6,703 nucleotides of DNA from CAYLSO01 sp964386525 (GTDB taxonomy: Bacteria; Eisenbacteria; RBG-16-71-46; DASYSL01): the NCBI GenBank assembly GCA_964386525.1, contig CAYLSO010000104.1:1-6703 (forward strand), written 5' to 3'. How positions within the stretch are numbered: position 1 is the stretch's first letter; every line of letters begins with the position of its first letter. Both the position numbers and the translations under genes were made by a program. The notes beneath the pieces were generated by a model. The model did not search any database, was not told where the DNA came from, and saw nothing but the letters and a program-made list of their open reading frames with translations. Shown here piece by piece: positions 5,553-6,703 of this stretch.

Positions 5553-6280
5553 CAGCCCATCTGCTGCATCCAGCTCTCCAAGGAAGCGAAGTTCAGATAG
5601 GGATTCGAGCGCCGCTCTTCGGCGAGCGTGCTTGCCGGCCGCTCGCCGTAGTCGTGTCCCGGATAGACGACGGTGTCGTCGGGTAGTCCCGCCAGGCGCT
5701 CGTGCAGGGAGTGGTACATCTCGCGCGGGTCGCTGCCCGGCAGGTCCACGCGGCCGCAGGCGCCGACGAAGAGCACGTCGCCGCTCACGAGCGTGCGCGG
5801 GCGGTCCGGCGGAGCGCTTTCGTCCCACACCAGGAAGCAGGTCGAGCCGCTCGTGTGTCCTGGAGCGTACAGGCAGCGGGCCCGCACCGCGCCCAGCTCG
5901 AGCACCTGATCACTATCGAAGAAGGTGAGGTCCGTCTCGCGCAGCCCCGCCGAGCGCGCCAGCCAAGCCGCCTCGTCGCGATGGGCGAAGACGGGCACGC
6001 CGGTGATCTCGCGCACGCGCGCCGCGCCCTCGACCTGGAGCCCATAGAGATCGCCGCCGGCGTGGTCGGGGTGCCAGTGGGTGAGCAGCACGCCGGCCAG
6101 CGCGAAGCCGGCCGTCTCGACATTGCGCAGCAGGCCGTCGGCATCCCAGGTGGGGTCCACGAGCCACGCCCGGCGCGAGTCGGAATCGCCGACGAGATAG
6201 ACGAAGTTGCGCATCTGCGCGGCCTGGAAGTCGCCGCGCGCGAAGTCCTGTCCCGAGAGCCACTGCTCGATCTTCGGCAT
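5552..6280 (-). CDS. Metallo-beta-lactamase-fold hydrolase (glyoxalase II / ETHE1-like)
   Basis: A 242-residue protein of the MBL fold. It carries the metal-binding motif THWHPDH (H68, H70, D72, H73), a histidine in PGHTSGS (H142), the bridging aspartate in SGDVLF (D168) and the last ligand H209 in YPGHDYG. The segments GACGRVDLPG (173-182) and E.RSNPYL (222-229) are typical of the hydroxyacylglutathione hydrolase and persulfide dioxygenase branch. It probably hydrolyses a thioester such as an acylglutathione or acts in sulfur or aldehyde detoxification; the substrate is not decided. The ATG at 6280 is chosen because it opens a compact domain (MPKIEQW). The frame is open back to a GTG at 6334, but the extra residues are not conserved in character. 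No Shine-Dalgarno sequence precedes the ATG. It converges on the patatin gene and diverges from thiN. Confidence 0.9.
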   Translation of the reverse strand: MPKIEQWLSGQDFARGDFQAAQMRNFVYLVGDSDSRRAWLVDPTWDADGLLRNVETAGFALAGVLLTHWHPDHAGGDLYGLQVEGAARVREITGVPVFAHRDEAAWLARSAGLRETDLTFFDSDQVLELGAVRARCLYAPGHTSGSTCFLVWDESAPPDRPRTLVSGDVLFVGACGRVDLPGSDPREMYHSLHERLAGLPDDTVVYPGHDYGERPASTLAEERRSNPYLNFASLESWMQQMG

Positions 6281-6351
6281 GGGTGGAGAATACACGAGAG
6301 CCGCCCCGGTGCTAGAGTACGTGGGCTGATTCACCCGCGGAGGAAACCACC
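6281..6351. promoter_or_regulatory. Divergent promoter region between the metallo-hydrolase and thiN
   Basis: A 71-bp gap that must hold promoters for both directions. On the minus strand TATTCT lies 6 nt before the ATG of the metallo-hydrolase and would place its transcript start at or near the start codon. On the plus strand TAGAGT (6313-6318) is a fair -10 match. Neither has a good -35 box. No structured riboswitch is recognisable in so short a space. Confidence 0.3.
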
Positions 6352-6703
6352 ATGGCGCGACTCACCATCGAGGATCGCGACCGGGGCAGCTGGGTCTTCT
6401 ACGACAACGACGAGGAACGGCAGGCCGCCGCGCGTCCGGTGGCCGGCGCCGCGCCGCGCATCGTCGTTCTGGCCGGCGGCTTCCCGCCTCCGGAGGACAG
6501 GCTGCGCGCTGAACGCGCCCGCGCCGACGCCCTGGTCTGCGCCGACGGCGGCCTGCGTGCCGCGTGGGCGGCCGGGCTCGTGCCCGACCTGGTCGTGGGA
6601 GATCTCGACTCCTTGCCGGGCTGGGCGCACGAGCGGCTGCCGGCGGGCGTCATCCGCCACGAGCCCGGCGCCGAGGACAACGACCTCGAGAAGGCCCTGC
6701 GCG
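6352..6703 (+). CDS. thiN: Thiamine diphosphokinase (N-terminal part)
   Basis: The first 117 residues are present; the gene continues past the right edge. The enzyme transfers pyrophosphate from ATP to thiamine to make thiamine diphosphate. The catalytic-domain landmarks are VVLAGG (38-43), CADGGLRAA (63-71), VGDLDSLP (82-89), which holds the acidic substrate/Mg site, and EDNDLEKAL (108-116), equivalent to the D..(T)DLEKAL motif of the family. The ATG has a strong GGAGGA site 7 nt upstream (6339-6344). The protein is unusual in carrying about 35 residues before the first strand of the domain, beginning MARLTIEDRDRGSWVFY; most bacterial enzymes start almost directly at that strand. The product is the cofactor of the E1 enzyme at the other end of this window. 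The C-terminal thiamine-binding domain cannot be checked here. Confidence 0.88.
   Translation, partial: MARLTIEDRDRGSWVFYDNDEERQAAARPVAGAAPRIVVLAGGFPPPEDRLRAERARADALVCADGGLRAAWAAGLVPDLVVGDLDSLPGWAHERLPAGVIRHEPGAEDNDLEKALR

Overview
The window is GC-rich bacterial DNA (strongly GC-biased third codon positions, tight gene packing). It carries six complete protein genes and two genes cut by the window edges. I see no mobile element, CRISPR array, rRNA or tRNA. The base composition and the mix of genes suggest an uncultured or environmental GC-rich Gram-negative lineage, for example a deltaproteobacterial, Rokubacteria/Methylomirabilota or acidobacterial type. That assignment is a weak inference from style, not from a marker gene.

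Left part (1-3432, minus strand): an operon read from right to left. It encodes dihydrolipoamide dehydrogenase (E3), then octanoyl-ACP:protein octanoyltransferase (LipB), then the alpha and beta subunits of a thiamine-diphosphate-dependent 2-oxoacid dehydrogenase (E1). The beta subunit runs off the left edge, and the E2 gene is probably beyond it. The genes are separated by 10, 14 and 26 nt and each has a recognisable ribosome binding site, so they are almost certainly co-transcribed. E1 decarboxylates the 2-oxoacid, E2 carries the acyl group on a lipoyl arm, E3 reoxidises that arm, and LipB supplies the octanoyl precursor of lipoate.

Middle gap (3433-3891): about 460 bp with no convincing gene. 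Reading toward lpd it holds a sigma70-like promoter candidate, then a cluster of GC-rich dyads including an intrinsic-terminator-like hairpin ending in five T residues, about 95 nt before the lpd start. This looks like a leader with an attenuator and is the most interesting non-coding signal here.

Right part (3892-5537, plus strand): a divergently oriented pair. One gene is a short-chain dehydrogenase-like protein whose catalytic Asn, Tyr and Lys are all substituted. The other is a patatin-like serine hydrolase that most likely starts at a TTG codon. A metallo-beta-lactamase-fold hydrolase (glyoxalase II/ETHE1-like) converges on the patatin gene from the minus strand with a 14 nt gap.

Right edge (6352-6703, plus strand): the start of a thiamine diphosphokinase with an unusual N-terminal extension. 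Its product, thiamine diphosphate, is the cofactor of the E1 enzyme encoded at the left edge. The window therefore carries genes for both dedicated cofactors of a 2-oxoacid dehydrogenase (lipoate and ThDP) close to E1 and E3. Most of this window is conventional metabolism; I did not find a clear new defence or mobile system.
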